Assembly: GCA_016858145.1 (NCBI GenBank)
Contig: JAEHOE010000035.1
Span: forward strand, 682,001 to 746,000
Direction of reading: 5' to 3'
Length of the DNA: 64,000 nt
From: Edaphochlamys debaryana
Taxonomy: Eukaryota; Chlorophyta; Chlorophyceae; Chlamydomonadales
In this document: one piece after another, positions 43,952-56,389 of the stretch
How positions within the stretch are numbered: the stretch's first letter is position 1
Layout of the letters: each line of letters begins with the position of its first letter
Program-made: the position numbers and the translations under genes
The notes under the pieces: generated by a model
The model's database searches: none
What the model saw: the letters and a program-made list of their open reading frames with translations, nothing else
What the model was told of the DNA's origin: nothing

Positions 43952-45801
43952 ATGGGCGAGCAGGGCCTGGGAGCATCGGGCCCTGACCTGGGGTCGCTCG
44001 CGCACAACTTTCCGTTCAGCTTCCGTGTGGGCTCTGTGGGGGCCGGTGAGTCGCCGATGGGCAGCCCCGAGAACGCTGGAGCCATGATGCGACCGGCGTG
44101 CCCTATCCTCCCCATCCCACCCTCCCCGCCCTCCTGCAGGCATTGGCGCCGGGTGTGGCGTGGGCGTGGGCTTCGGCTCGCCTCTGAGTCTAGGTGGGAG
44201 CTTGATGTATAGGGCCGAACCACGAGGGACGCCTCCCTTACCCTCCTGGCAACAGCACTCACCGTCCGTCCATCCACCCACCTTGCCCCTTCCCTTCCCG
44301 TCCCGGTCCAGGCGGCGTCCCGGCTATAGGCCAGGCCATTTCCGGCATCACCTCCGGCCTCGGCGCCGCTGCCTCCTCTCTGGGCGGAGCGGGCCACGGC
44401 CTCCGCGACGCTGTGCGGCGGCTGGGCGTGCGGGGCCTGGATGCGGGGCTGGGGTGCGGCGTGGGCGTGGGCTATGGCTTCGGCGTGGGTCTGTTCCTCA
44501 AGCCGTCGGCCGGGGAGCAGCTGCTGAGGGCGGTGGAGGGCGCGGCAGGTATGATGGATTGATAGAGCTGCTGTGGGGCTGGGCTGGGCAGGCGCATGGT
44601 GATCGCTGTGCGCACCGTGAGGTCGCAGCGGGAAGCGGGGATGCAGCGGGGAGAGCAGAAGAAGAGAACAGAACGGCAACTTGGCTAACACTGCACTGCA
44701 AGCCCTGTGCGTCCGGGCGGTATGCTGCGCTTAAACCCTGCTGCGCTAGGCGCTAGCGCACTGGCGCCTACATCACGCTGACTGCTGCCCTCCCTTCGTC
44801 CGTTGTGTCCAGGCGGCATCGCCCACGCAGTCAATGCCAAGCTGGCTGAGGCGGGGCTGCGGGGGCCGCTCCCGGGCACCACCTCCGGGGCCCCTGCCTT
44901 TGGGACCCTTGGTGGTGGGGCCAGCGGGGCTGCAGGCGGGGCCCTGCTGCCTGCACACGGACCGCACGGGCTGGCCCCCGGTCCGGCCGGCCTCCTGGCG
45001 CCAGCGCAGCAGCCCTTCTCGCACTTCCACAGCATGACTCAGCGCAATCTCCCCCAGCCCCAGCCAGCCCAGCCCCATCAAACCCAGCACCAGAGCGAGG
45101 CAACGGCTTCTCCGGTGGCGGCGCCCGCAGGGCCTCAGGTGGGCCACCCGAGGCGTGTGCGTCCAGGCAGCGCCGGGGCAGCGCCGGGCGCTGCGGTATG
45201 CCTCGGGCGCCCTGGCGTTGCCGCGGTGCCTCGCTGTGAGGGAGTGGAAGAAGCACAAGCAGTCCTGATGTCGTCACGGCAAGGCACCATGGATGCCGAG
45301 CCAAGCAATTCCAGCCACCCCACGGCCCCCTCCGCACTGACTATAGACCTCTCTCACCCATCATCAGGGGTCCAGCACTCACGGCCTTCCCCCCGCCGGG
45401 CCCCGGCCCCCAACCCCAGGCCGCCTCACCGCCTGAGCCCAGCGCCGAGGAGTGGCGCGCACTGCTGCGGCACGAGCGCCAGATCGCCCGCCTGCGGGCC
45501 GAGAACCGGGCGCTGAGGAGGGCGGTGTGCAAGCTGGACCGGAGGTGGGGGCGGGGCGCAAGGGGGGCCGGGGCCACCCTAAGGCACCCTAGCGGGGGGC
45601 CCCTAGCGGCCGCAGGAATTGGACGTGGCCTCAGGGCTTGGGCACGGCCTCCCCGGGGGTTAGTTGGCCCCGGTTGGCCAGTGTGGGCCAGCCTGGCGTC
45701 ATTACTCACTGCCGTACCATCCGTGCGCCCTGGTCTGATGCCGCCGCAGGCTGCCCATCTGCAAGGACGCTAGCGACGACTGGGGGGAAGGGGATGAGTG
45801 A
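43952..45801 (+). CDS. Glycine-rich protein with GCGVGVGFG motifs
   Basis: Six exons join in frame to 342 residues: 43952-44045, 44140-44193, 44312-44548, 44813-45235, 45376-45544 and 45750-45801. ATG 43952 gives MGEQGLGASGPDLGSLAHNF. The core has GIGAGCGVGVGFGSPLSLG, then a linker GHGLRDAVRRLGVRGLDAGL and GCGVGVGYGFGVGLFLKPS. This double Gly-Cys-Gly pattern resembles a small plant glycine-rich family (AS8-like, from memory), probably membrane-associated. The C-terminus has a short coiled coil (LLRHERQIARLRAENRALRR) and ends CKDASDDWGEGDE. The exon 4/5 junction (GTGAGG at 45236, CCAG ending at 45375) was chosen by phase; a GTGGGC donor at about 45139 is an alternative. Confidence 0.65.
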
Positions 45802-46572
45802 GGGGAGGCCCCGGGGGGAGCGGCCGCACAACTGCGGCCGTGGCAATCGCGGGCAGGGGTGCGGAGGGCCCCATGCGGCACACAGGCAGCAAGGCGATCT
45901 AGTGCCGCTCGGCAGGGGGCAGCAGCGCGACCGTACGGCGGCAAAGCAGTGTTGATCGGGAGGCTTTGCCTCTTAACTCTTAGCTGGTACACTTTATCAC
46001 TAAGCAGCATGGACCGCCTATTAGACGTAGACGTCCAGCGCGAGCCCATCCTGTGTGGGAGTGGCGTGTGGGTGTGGGTTGAATGACTGAAGTGCAAGCG
46101 GCAGTATATGTCGTGGGAATGCTGCGGCCAAGGGTGTAGGAGGATGAGCCATGAGTTGCTGTAGGGATTGTAACGGGCGCTCTTGTCCTGTGGGCTGTGG
46201 CCCCGTGGCCCTTTGAGTGGAACCGTAACCGGGGCACGGCTTTGTTTTTTTCTTCACACACGGCTGGGTTCAAGTGTGAGGGGCTGAGGGATGACGATTC
46301 CTGGTCCGTGGGCGGTTCAAAGCTGGCTTGCGGAGGAGTTGTGCAGGGCATAGCGGTGGTGCAAGGGTCGAACGGTGTGCACAGCAGGGGGAAGGGGAAA
46401 CGGGAGACGAGGGGGCACAGCAGGGGGGCGACAGCGAAGTGTAAGGAGGGTCAATGCCAGGGGTAATCGGGGTCTGGCCCAGGAGATCTGGCGCTCTGAC
46501 CGTCTGACGGGGTCGGACGGGGCCGGCACCCCCGAGGGTCAATGCAACGTGCAGCTAGCCGAGGATACCACG
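45802..46572. other. Convergent intergenic region
   Basis: Lies between two converging genes, so it should contain both 3' UTRs. TGTAA occurs on the plus strand at 46169-46173. No supported exon. Confidence 0.45.
46169..46173 (+). terminator. TGTAA polyadenylation signal, glycine-rich gene
   Basis: TGTAA about 370 nt after the stop at 45801, the usual chlorophycean signal at a plausible distance. Confidence 0.5.
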
Positions 46573-47260
46573 CTACCACCGTGCCTGGCTTTGGTGCACC
46601 CGGGATCCGGGCAACAGGTCGGCCTTTGTCCACTGCACCAGAGATTCGGCACAGGCTTCCAGGTGCTCGCGCTTGCGCAAAGCTAGAGAGTAAGCCGCAT
46701 TGACCAAGACCCGCTGTCTGACGCAGATCGAGCTATCCGCTGCACTGGCTTCGCGCAGGCCGGGCTTGGTGGGCTTCCGTTGGTGTGGTCGGCCTGAGTT
46801 GGCTGCTCCCATACACCGTTGGCTGCACTGCCTCCCGTGTAGGCTGAATGAAATGAGCAGTCACGGCTCGAACGCCTGGCTGTACACGAAATGCTACGCA
46901 ATAGGCATGCGAAACGACGCCCCGAGCTCCCACCTGCTCCTGCTCCGCTGCCGCCTGAGCGAGTGCTTGCTGCTGTGCTCTTTGCTGCGCGAGCTGCTGA
47001 AGTACGTTTGCTACTTCAAGAGCCGCTGAACCCTGTAGTGCACCTTGCCCCTGTAACCTTGCTGCTGTGCTCTCTGGGCTGCCGGGCCGGGGGCAAAACT
47101 CCACGTGCGGCTTTACACACGCCGCACACGCCGCACATACACATACTACCGGGCAGCCCAGATCAATAATCCAGACCCCCTTCCGTTCACACCTGAGCGT
47201 CAAAACCTGCTCGCCGCTTGTCGCTAGCAGTCCAGCAGTCCGGCGTTCCTCCAGGTCCAT
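46573..47260 (-). CDS. Small coiled-coil protein, 97 residues
   Basis: Exons 47260-47207, 47032-46934 and 46713-46573, both introns phase 0, give 97 residues ending in TAG. ATG 47260 starts MDLEERRTAGLLATSGEQ. The middle exon is a clean amphipathic helix (ALEVANVLQQLAQQRAQQQA), probably a coiled coil, and the last exon continues with YSLALRKREHLEACAESLVQ and KADLLPG. All three exons have good acceptors (ACTACAG, CAGACAG) and donors (GTTTTG, GTGGGA). Such short helical proteins are often subunits of larger complexes, but I cannot assign one. Confidence 0.6.
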
Positions 47261-47451
47261 CGCCAAAATGGGGTATGCTCCGCAGCTCCCCGTCAGTCCT
47301 TTATGCTCCCCTCAATTCGCTGCACTCGCAGCACCCCTCCCCCGTCAGCTAAATATGCGCCCTCATCGCTCGGCGCGCTCTAACCCTCTCGCTGCCCCTG
47401 AATTGGGTCCGCGCTCCTCTCAAGTGCCCGTCGCTGGCTCCACGCTCCAGC

Positions 47452-47996
47452 TTAAGACAGGTACTTCTCAACAGTCTGCACGATCGTCGCCTTAGGGACA
47501 GCGCCGATGATCGTCTCGCACTGCGGAGGGCGGAGAGCGACGGGGGGCGTGTGTTGAGAGCAAAACCAGGTACGCTGCCTTTCCAAGCTCTCTCGCTGCT
47601 TTGCTCAAGGAGAGCTCAGAGCTAGTTCCCCTTCAAACATACCTTCTTGCCACCCTTGAAGACCATGATGGTCGGGATAGAGCGGATACCATACTCAGAG
47701 GCCACGTTCGGGCTCTCGTCCGTGTTGAGCTTCACGCACTTAAGCTTGTCCTTGTACTCCCCGGCAATCTCATCCACGACCGGCGCGATGATGCGGCAAG
47801 GACCGCACCAGGGGGCCCAGAAGTCCACCAGCACGGGGACGGAGCTCTCCAGCACCACCGCCTTGAAGGTGTCGTCGTTCACAGCGCCAGCCTCAGCGCG
47901 AGCGACCACGGAGCGGCGCGGCGCGGCCACGAAGGCCTTGGGGCGAGCGGCAGCGGCGCGCTGGGGCAGGGCAGCCTTGCGAGCGAGGAGGGCCAT
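47452..47996 (-). CDS. TRXM: Thioredoxin m, chloroplast
   Basis: Exons 47996-47643 and 47520-47452 (phase 0) give 140 residues. [20 protein letters not shown] is a typical transit peptide; the mature domain begins around [11 protein letters not shown]. The active site is WCGPC (residues 63-67) in [14 protein letters not shown], followed by [17 protein letters not shown] with the conserved cis-proline and the ending VEKYLS. From memory the mature part is nearly identical to Chlamydomonas thioredoxin m. It reduces disulfides of stromal enzymes using electrons from ferredoxin-thioredoxin reductase. It is divergent from the long gene at 49321, separated by 1.3 kb. Confidence 0.96.
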
Positions 47997-49320
47997 TGTG
48001 GAGGCTGTGGGGTCTACAGGAAGAGGTATGGGGGTAGCGTGTGCTGTGGAGTGCTCGAAAAGTAGCGGGTGTGTGGCTCGGCTCATCCTGGGATGCCCCC
48101 GCGCGACTCCATGCGGGGGCTCGGTCGTGCTGCCCTGCAGGCCTCCGACGCATGCCTTTGACTAAGAGCCTTATCCGAGCACAATTGGACATAGTCGCGG
48201 CACGTACTGGCCCTCGCGAGCTCGCTCGCGCGTCGACGCTTGCAGCTCCGATTGAGAGGCTGGCCTTCCCTTCGCGCCGCCCCATACCTCCCTACCCGTT
48301 CATGCCGCCATCGCTGATATTGATCAGTCGTCTTCTCTTATCTGGGTCTGCAGCGTCTGGCGGCGCGCTGTGTTGGAGGACTTGATCAATGTCCTCGAGG
48401 CTTCCAACCCCTGTTTTGAAAGGGTTGTCAAACTTTACGGGCACTTGCAATGCAGTCGAAAGTGGTTGCCTGGGGAAAACTGCTGATTTGGCCGGGTGGC
48501 CCACGGTCCACATGCACGCATGTCGCTGCAAGTTTTGCAAACGAGCGCCCCGCTCCATAGTTATCGGCTGGTGTGGCCCGGCACCGGTGCATGGGTGCGC
48601 AACGTAGCGCGGGTACTCGGGCGCTCGGTGGGCGGGGCGTAGGCGAGGATGTGTGTCAAGCTCTGAGGCGCATCGCGGGGCGTGGGGCATGCCTGGATGG
48701 GGAGACACTCTGAGCCGGGCACAGCAGGTAGCGCCAAAGCAGGGAGGAGGGTGGGTGGGATGGCGGGGGTTGCCAGAGCGGGCGAGCGGGATGGCGGGGT
48801 AGCGGCACGCTCCCTCTTGCCCACGACCCACCGAGGCCGGGGCCGCTTGCAGCTGCGCCTACACACCAGCCCGCTGCTCACAGGAGGCCGCTCAGCCCTA
48901 CAGCGCTCGCGGTGCTTCTGTGCTTCTCGTGCGTGGCCTCCGAGGTGCATCGCGTCGCGGCTCCATCATCACATGCGCGGTCCGATCTCGCGGCCGCGGC
49001 TGCGCTCCCCGCCGCTGCTTTCCTCGACCCGACTCCACCGCTCCGCCGCGAGCCCGGAATAAACCAGAACGCAGCTAGCCTCAAACGCTTCCTCTCTGCG
49101 TCGGCGCCTAGAACAGGAACCCAGTTTGCACAACGTGCTCCCTCGCCCCGCCGCGCCAGCGCCAGGCCTAGCAGCCATCCGCAGCTCCACGTCGCATCGT
49201 AGCTAGCAGCGCTTCGCCCACCCGGCGCAGCGGACACGCGCCTCGCTGCTCGCACCCTTTCCGAACACCGCGCCCCGCTTCGGCTCAAGGACTGCTTGCC
49301 TCGCTGCGCTCAGCGCAGGC
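47997..49320. other. Divergent intergenic region, TRXM and long gene
   Basis: 1.3 kb between two genes read outward, so it should hold both promoters. No supported exon or repeat; open frames are shadows of GC-rich sequence. Confidence 0.45.
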
Positions 49321-52300
49321 ATGGCAGCAGCGCTGCAGCCCAGCCCCTTCGCGGCTGCGGCTGCGGCCAGCGCTGCGGTCGCGGAGCCCCTGGGTCTGCT
49401 GCCGCGCACAGTGCCTGCAGAGCCGCACGAGGCGGAGCGCACGCAGGATTGCCCCGCGGCTGCACCGCCGCAGGCCGCCGGCCCTAGAGGCGACTCGGTG
49501 GCCGCAGGTGAGGCGCGACAAAGGGGGAGGGGGCGGGGAGGAGGGCGGGGAAAAAGGAGGGAATAAGGGGTGCTGTGTTTGACCCACCGGTGGCCGTGCC
49601 GCTGTGCTCGTCAGGCAGCAGCTTCCTGTTACTCCTGGGCCCTCCAACCCATCTCCCCTCCGCGCCTATCAACCCATTGCCTCCTGCCCCCCTCTATGGC
49701 CCCGCCAGGCGCTGACACGCCGCCCCACATCCATGCGGGTCCTCCCCTCCCCACCCCAGTCCGGATCCCTCCCAGCGGCATCGGCGACTACGGCGGCGGC
49801 GGCGGCGGCAGCAGCGTAAGCTGGCCGAGCCCCGAAGGCATCGACGCCGCCGCCTCCGAGCCGCCGCCGCCGCTGCCGCTGCCGTCACCTGTGGCGACGC
49901 CAGTGTTGCAGCCCAGCCCTTCCCTTGCGTCCCCAGCCCAGCTCGTGTCACGGGTACTCTCACTCGATGTGGCCCAGCGAGCCGTGCTGAGGGCCGCCGC
50001 GCTGTGCCGAGCGTCGTCTCGGGGCCACATCCCCGGGCCGCTGGCGGCGGCGCCGTCGCTAACGCTGCCGCCGTCCCTGCCGCCGCCATCGCTATCACCC
50101 TCGGAGCGCACAGGCGGCGTCAGGGCTGCCGACGTCCCGCCGCCGGACCTGGCGGCTGTGGAGGCCTCGCCACGGCCGCCGATGCCGCCATCGGCTCCGC
50201 CGCCGCCGCCGATGCCGCCCAGGGACCTCCAGCTCCTGCAGGGCGCCCAGGCCGCCGCCGCCGCGTCCAAGCCCGTGCCCCAGGCCGCCCACGACGCCGC
50301 CACCACGGCCGAGGCCCTCACCCTCGCCGCCTCCACTGCATCGGGCAACCCCGCTACCGCTGCAGCTTCCCCTGCCGCCGCCACCGCCGCGGCCGCTGCC
50401 GCCGCCATGCAGCCCATGGCCGCCGCCAAGCCCTTCCGCTCCGGCCTGAGCGCCGCCGCGGAGCCCTACGCGCCGACGTCACGCCTCACCACGTCCGCCG
50501 CCGCCAAGCCCGCCGCCGCCAGCGCAGTCATGACGTCAACAACTGAGCCGCCTCCGCCGCCATCCATGGCCTCCGCCTCCGCCTCCGCCAGCGTGTCGAC
50601 CACGGCCACTGTTGCGAGGCCCCGCGTGGGTCCGTCAGCTTCCATGTCCCGACTGCAGGAGCTCAGGGCCGTGGCCAAGCCCTTCCCAGCGCCGAGGGCG
50701 CCAGACGCGCCTCCGCCAGCACCCGCCGCCTCCTCCGCCGCTGCGCCGCCGCCGGGGGTCGCCGCTGCGGCAGCGGCGGCAGCCGCAGGGCTGCGGGCGG
50801 GCCCGGGGCCGGGGCCCCTGCTCGGCTGGGCAGCAAGCGAGCCGGGAGCCAGCAGGACTTCCGTACGCGTGGCAGCGCCGCTAGCCAGCGGCTTCGCTAC
50901 TCCCGCCGCCGCCGGCACCAGAGGGACAGCACCCCTGACGGCGTCGGCTGCACAGCTGGCGGCGCCGCCAGCGCCGCCCGCGATGCAGCTGTGGGGCGCC
51001 TGGAATCGCCCAGACCTCTCGTCTGGTAGTACGGCCGGCCTAGGCATGGGTACGACAGGTACGACAATGGACGACCTGATGGCCCGGCCTGGCACGGGGC
51101 TGCGGGTGCACGTGGCCCAACCCCCGCCGCCGCCGCCACCGCCGCCGCCGCTTCCACCACCGTCCCAGGGGCAGGGGCAGCGCTGGGGTGGCGCGGGCTG
51201 GGGTGCACCCCAGGGCCCCGCACCTAGCACAGCCCACGCAGCTGCTGCCTCCAGAGCACCGTTCAGAGAGCCGTCCTTCGCGCACATGCGCCTCGACGTC
51301 GGCGGTGGCGGCGGCGGCCGCGGCAGCATCGGTGGCCGTCGCCTGGCGGCGACGTCGGACCTTACTTTTGCCCTGGCAGATCTCAACGCGGCTGCTGCTG
51401 TCGCTGCCGCCGCCGCCGCCGGCGGCCAAGGCTACGACGACGATGGCCAGGTCACCACGCCACGTGCCGACACCGGCGCCGCCAGCCCATTCGCCTCCGG
51501 CGGTGGCGGTGGCGGCGGGGACCCTGACGGCGCCGCCGCCGCGACGGCGGCGATGCTGACGGACCCTGGACTGACGCTGGGCTTTGCGGCGCTGGGACAG
51601 GCCAGCGGTCTGCAGCCGCACCTGGGCGAGTACGGGTGGTTGGACGAGCTCCTGGCGGCTGCAACCGCCAACGACCCGAGTTCGTTGGAGGCGGCGGTTG
51701 AGCGGTTGGACGACGATGCCCTGGGCGCGCTGCTGCAGACCGTTGAGCTGCTGGAGCTGAGCGGACCCGGTGAGCAGGGCCGTGGGGGCTTGAGGGCTTG
51801 GGGTCAGGAATGCTGCTCAGAGAATTCAGAGAGCCGGAGCCGTGGCGCACCGAGTTTGGGCCCAAAGGCGGCCTGCCACGGCTGCGGGTGAAGGGCAGGG
51901 GGACTCAGCAGTGGACAGCCTTCTGGCTCCTGCGAGGCACCACTGCACCAGTGATGAGGTTTGCATGCTTACGCAACGCGCCGCTGATCACCCTCTCCCC
52001 CATGCCTTCGCCCGCAGAGGGCCTGCCGGCGGGCATCGACTTCGCCGCCCTCAACGACGCAGCCACCGGATTCCCGCCCCCGCCCCCGCCTGGGCCCCCG
52101 CACCAGCCCCCCACCCAGCGGCCGCCCGCCCCAGCGCACCCACTGCCAGCATCGGCGTTCACCCAGCCACCGCCGCCACCGCCGGTGGCTCGACTGCCAA
52201 ATGCAGCCGCGCCGCCAGCAGCGCCGCCGTCGACGCTAAGTTACGGCCAACCGCCGCCGGGGTCAACCGCCACGGCCGCCAACGCTGTACCCGCCAATGG

Positions 52301-53125
52301 CGATGGCGCCACGTCGACGTCCCTGCTGCCGCCAGCGGTGCTTCAGCAGTGGCGGCACCCGAAGCACCCACCCCAGAAGCGCCCAACGTCCAAACGAACG
52401 TCCGACATGACAGCAGATGTAGGTGCAGATATTGCTGAAGCTCGGACCTGAGCATGCAGGCGCACACTGAGCAGCAGGTGCTTTTGGAACGCCCCCCCAC
52501 CCACAGGGAGTGCTCCCACACTACTGGCGGCACCTCCCCGGCAGGGAAGGCAACACCAGCGACGGCGGCAGCGGCAGCGGTGGCGGCGGCGGCAGGGCTG
52601 CTGAAACTGGGTCGGCTCCTGCAGCCGACAATCCGCCGGTGCATTCCGCCTTTGCCGCCGCCGCGGCGGCGGCCGCCTGCAACGCCGCTGCCGGCTTGCA
52701 GGCCGAGCACCCGCCTCCGTCCGCGCCGCCGCTGCCGCCACCGCCGCCGCCGGCACAGTCATCGACGCCCTTCTCCTCCCTCGACGAGGCAGTGCCTCCG
52801 CCGCCGCGCGCCGCCGCCGCTCGAGACGACTTCCATGCGCCCTCCCACATCGCGCCCCTCACCCTCACCACCGCCAAGACCATCCGCCCCCGCCGCGCCG
52901 CGCCGCCCTCCTCCGCCACCGCCGCTGGAGCTTCGGCGGCGGCAGCGACCGCCGCCGCCGCCAGCCCCTTCACGGCCGCCGCTCCCGCCGGCGCCGCGGG
53001 GCTGCTGCCGCCGCCGCCGGGCTCTTCGGGCGAGAGCTCCGCCACCACCGCCACAGACGCCGCCGCCAGTGCTCAGGGCCTGGGCCCGCTCCCGGGCTCG
53101 GGCGGAGCGCTCAGCACCAGCAGCA

Positions 53126-53157
<32 letters not shown>

Positions 53158-56100
53158 ATCAACGGCAGCGGAGGTGGCAGCATGGATGGCCTAGCGGTTC
53201 GGAGCGAGGGCGGCGGCTGCCCTAGGACGTCATTAGTGGAGCTGCCACCAGCCTCGGCGTCGATCGGCCCGGCGGGCAGGCTGACGCTGCCGTCGCCGTT
53301 CGCCCAGATGGCCTTCATGGATCCAGATCCGTCTGATCCAGCAGATCCCAGTCAAGATCACGGCGCAGGCGCAGATCGGGCCGCTAATAGTCGTCCTCAT
53401 GCTGCGGAGGCCGGGGCGAGCAACGGGTCTGGCGAGGAGGAGCAGGAGGCCGCCCAGGGCCACGCCCGCCGCGCCGCCGTCACGCCGCCGCCGAGCCCCG
53501 CCAGCACCTTTGCACCGTCGCCGCCAACCAGCCCCGCCACCGCCGCCGCCGCCGCCGCCATGGCCGCCACAGGCGTCAGCGGCCGCGCGCCGGGTGCCGA
53601 GCCGACGGCGGCGGCGCTGCGCCGCCGGGGCTCCGCGCGGGCAGGCGGCGGCAAGCCGCCGACGCCGTCGCGGCCGCCTGCCGCCGCCACGCCTTTCGGC
53701 CGCCGCAACTTCTCCCAGAGCAGCGGTGACGTCACCGCCACGCCAGTACGGCCCGACGCGCTCCAGTGGCCTCCGCAGGGCGGCCCAGGGCCCCACATCG
53801 CAGTGTGGCCCCACCCGGTTACGGGCGGTGCGACCCCCTCGCATTTGGCGCTCGCGAGAGCGCCCTCGTCCGGCAGCTCATCCGCCGCACGGCAGTACAG
53901 CTGGCAGCTGCCGTACCAGGTTGCGGCTGCCGTACTGCACGGATCGCCGTACCCGATCCCGCATGCGGTGCCGTGGCCGTCGCCGCCGCCGTCGGCTGGC
54001 GGCGGATCTGCGCCGCCCCCGTCAGGGCACCTCCAGGCGAGTGCCGCCGCTGCCGGGAGCGACGACGAGAAGCAGCAGCAGCAGCAGCACGAGTATCAGT
54101 ACCCGCCACATTTTCCGTACCAGCAAATGCCGTACACCGTTGTACGGCACCAGCATCCGTATGGCGCAGATCCGTACGGCGCAGGCGTGGTCCCCGTGCA
54201 GCCGCCGCCGCTGCCCGGCACCATCATGGTCCCCGTCCTGACGCTCTCTCCCAGTCCGTCCCAGGAGCTGCCGTACGGCCTTCATGCCGTACCTCCTGCC
54301 GCCAGTGCGGCCCGGGACGTGCAGCACCTGCCGTACATGATGCCGCAGTACCAGCAGGCGTTCTTTCAGCAGCCTGCGGGCGTGTACGCGTCGTGGCAGG
54401 GGCAGGTGAGCGAGAGCGGCACGGGGCTTGAAGTCTCATAGCGAGGCACACAGCGCATGTCTCCCAGGGGCTGCTGGCCAGGGTGATATGGGTCGGTGTG
54501 GGGGCTGCAACTTGCTGTGGCGTGGAACACCTGGGGACACGCGACGAAGAGTACCCGTGCGCGTGACAGGTCAAGCCGTATTGCCTCGCTCTGCTCGCAG
54601 CCCCGGGCTGTATAGTCCCGCCTCCTGCGCCCCTCACTACTGCCCCCCTTCCCTGCAGCCCCCGCAGCACGGCCAGAGCGACCACGCCCCGGCTGACCCC
54701 ACGGCGGCTGCACAGGCCGACTGGGCCGGCGCGCATGCCGGGCCCGCAGCTGCACCCGTGCGAGGTGGGTCGTGGGTGGCTTCTCGCGCTGCATTGCACA
54801 GCTGCCATCGTTTACATGCGCGTGTCCGTCCGGACCAGGGATGCGTGTTCGTTTGCGGCATCACAAAGCCGCCAGCGTACATGGTCCTCGAATGCACGTG
54901 CACCTTCCCAGTCCTTCATAAGTGCTCGTTGGCGGCGCTGTCCCCACCTACGGCGCCAATGCATGCTCACTTGCCTTCCCAGACCCACCGATTGCCAACG
55001 CCTGCCATACCTCTGCCCTGCAACCTCAGGCTGGCCGCCGGGCCCTGAGCTCTCCCACCACTCCTTCCCCCCGCCCCTGCCGCCGCACCCGCCGGGCCAC
55101 TACCCCAGCCTGCCGCCCAGCTACCGCGGCGCCGCCCCCGCGGCCCGGGCGCTCGCCTTTGACGCCGCCGCCGACCACCCCACAGCCGCCGCCGCCACCA
55201 TAACCGCACCACCACCACACCCTGCACCTCCGCCGCCGCCGCCCCCGAGGCCTGCGTCCATGGGCGCGCTCTCCGCCGCCGGCCTGCCGCCGCCAGCGCC
55301 GCGCCGCGGCCGGACCCCGCCGCCGCCGCCCCGGGCGTCGCCGCCGCGTGCCAGCGCCTCCTCCGCCCCCGCCTCCCTCCCCTCCGCCGTGGTCCCCGCC
55401 TGGGGCGAAACCGCAGAGCCTGGCGGCGGCGGCGCCGGGGGCCGCGGTCGGACGCGCAGCCGCTCGGGCACCCGCGCCGGCAGCGGCGGCGGCGGTGGCG
55501 GCAGCAGCAGTGGCGGCGGCGCTGGGACCGCGGCGGGTCCACGTGACCCCGTGTCGGCGCTCAAGTGGTGCCACGTGCAGCACTCCCGCAAGCAGGTGAG
55601 CGCCGCCGTGACTCCGGGGCATTCCGCCTCAGCTCCCTGCCTCCGCCGCCGTTCCCCCCCCGCCAGCTCATCCAAGCGTGCCACACCTTCCACCCCTCCT
55701 CCCCAGCCTCCGCCACGCGCCCCAGCCTCCTGTATTGCCCTGCGCCCCTTCGCCTTCCCCCCATCCTCCCCACCTCCCCCGCCCCGCTCCGCCTCCCCCT
55801 CTCGCCCCCTCTTGCCCCCTGTCAGGACCCCTCCCTGGACGACGCCCAGGTGCGGGAGCTGGTGCGGCTGCAGCTGTCCTCCGCGCAGCCCATCCGCGCG
55901 CCCTGGTACCGGGACGCAGCCACCAGCCGCCAGATGGCCCTGGCGGCGGCGGGCATGGGCGGGGGAGCAGGGTCGGGGTCGGGGTCGGGCTTGGGGACGG
56001 GTGGAGGGTCGGGTGGGGGCTTGGGTGGGGGCTCGTGGGCGGAAGGAGTAGGTGCTGGTGGGGCGGCAGCGGGCGAGGGCGGAGGGCTGGGAGGGGGAAG

Positions 56101-56389
56101 GTCGGGGCCGGGGTCGAGGCGGGGCTCGGGCGAGGGAGGTAGCGGTGGAGGAGCGGCTGGGGGTGCGGGAGGTGGGGAGGGCGTGGCGACGGCGGCAGGC
56201 GGCGTGGTCGGGGCTGGAGGGGTGGGTGGAGAGGAGTTCCTGCAGGGCGGGAGGGGGCCCAGGGGCGGGCGTGAGGGAGGCGTGAGGTCGCGCGGGGCGG
56301 GGGCCGGTGCCGGGGCAGAGGGGGCCTCAAGGCGGAGCGAGCCGGGGCTGGGTGGGGCGGGGACGGGCGTGTTCATTCCGGGGAGGTGA
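49321..56389 (+). CDS. Very long low-complexity protein of unknown function
   Basis: Seven exons join in frame to 1,927 residues: 49321-49507, 49709-51769, 52018-52418, 52507-54405, 54659-54764, 55030-55595 and 55826-56389. ATG 49321 gives MAAALQPSPFAAAAAASAAV. Most of the protein is Ala/Pro/Gly/Ser homopolymer runs with scattered ordered-looking islands: LVSRVLSLDVAQRAVLRAAA, YGWLDELLAAATANDPSSLE, ALGALLQTVELLELSG, LPAGIDFAALNDAATGFP, VLPHYWRHLPGRE, a Tyr/Gln/His-rich stretch (YPPHFPYQQMPY), SALKWCHVQHSRKQ and DDAQVRELVRLQLSSAQPIR. This composition is like algal regulatory or RNA-binding proteins, but no domain is identifiable. The length over seven phase-consistent exons argues that it is real. 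Confidence 0.7.

Noticed and set aside
46573..46713. KxDL-motif (BORC subunit) assignment of the 97-residue protein
   Set aside because: A KADL tetrapeptide is present but lies at the wrong place and the rest of the family pattern is not visible.
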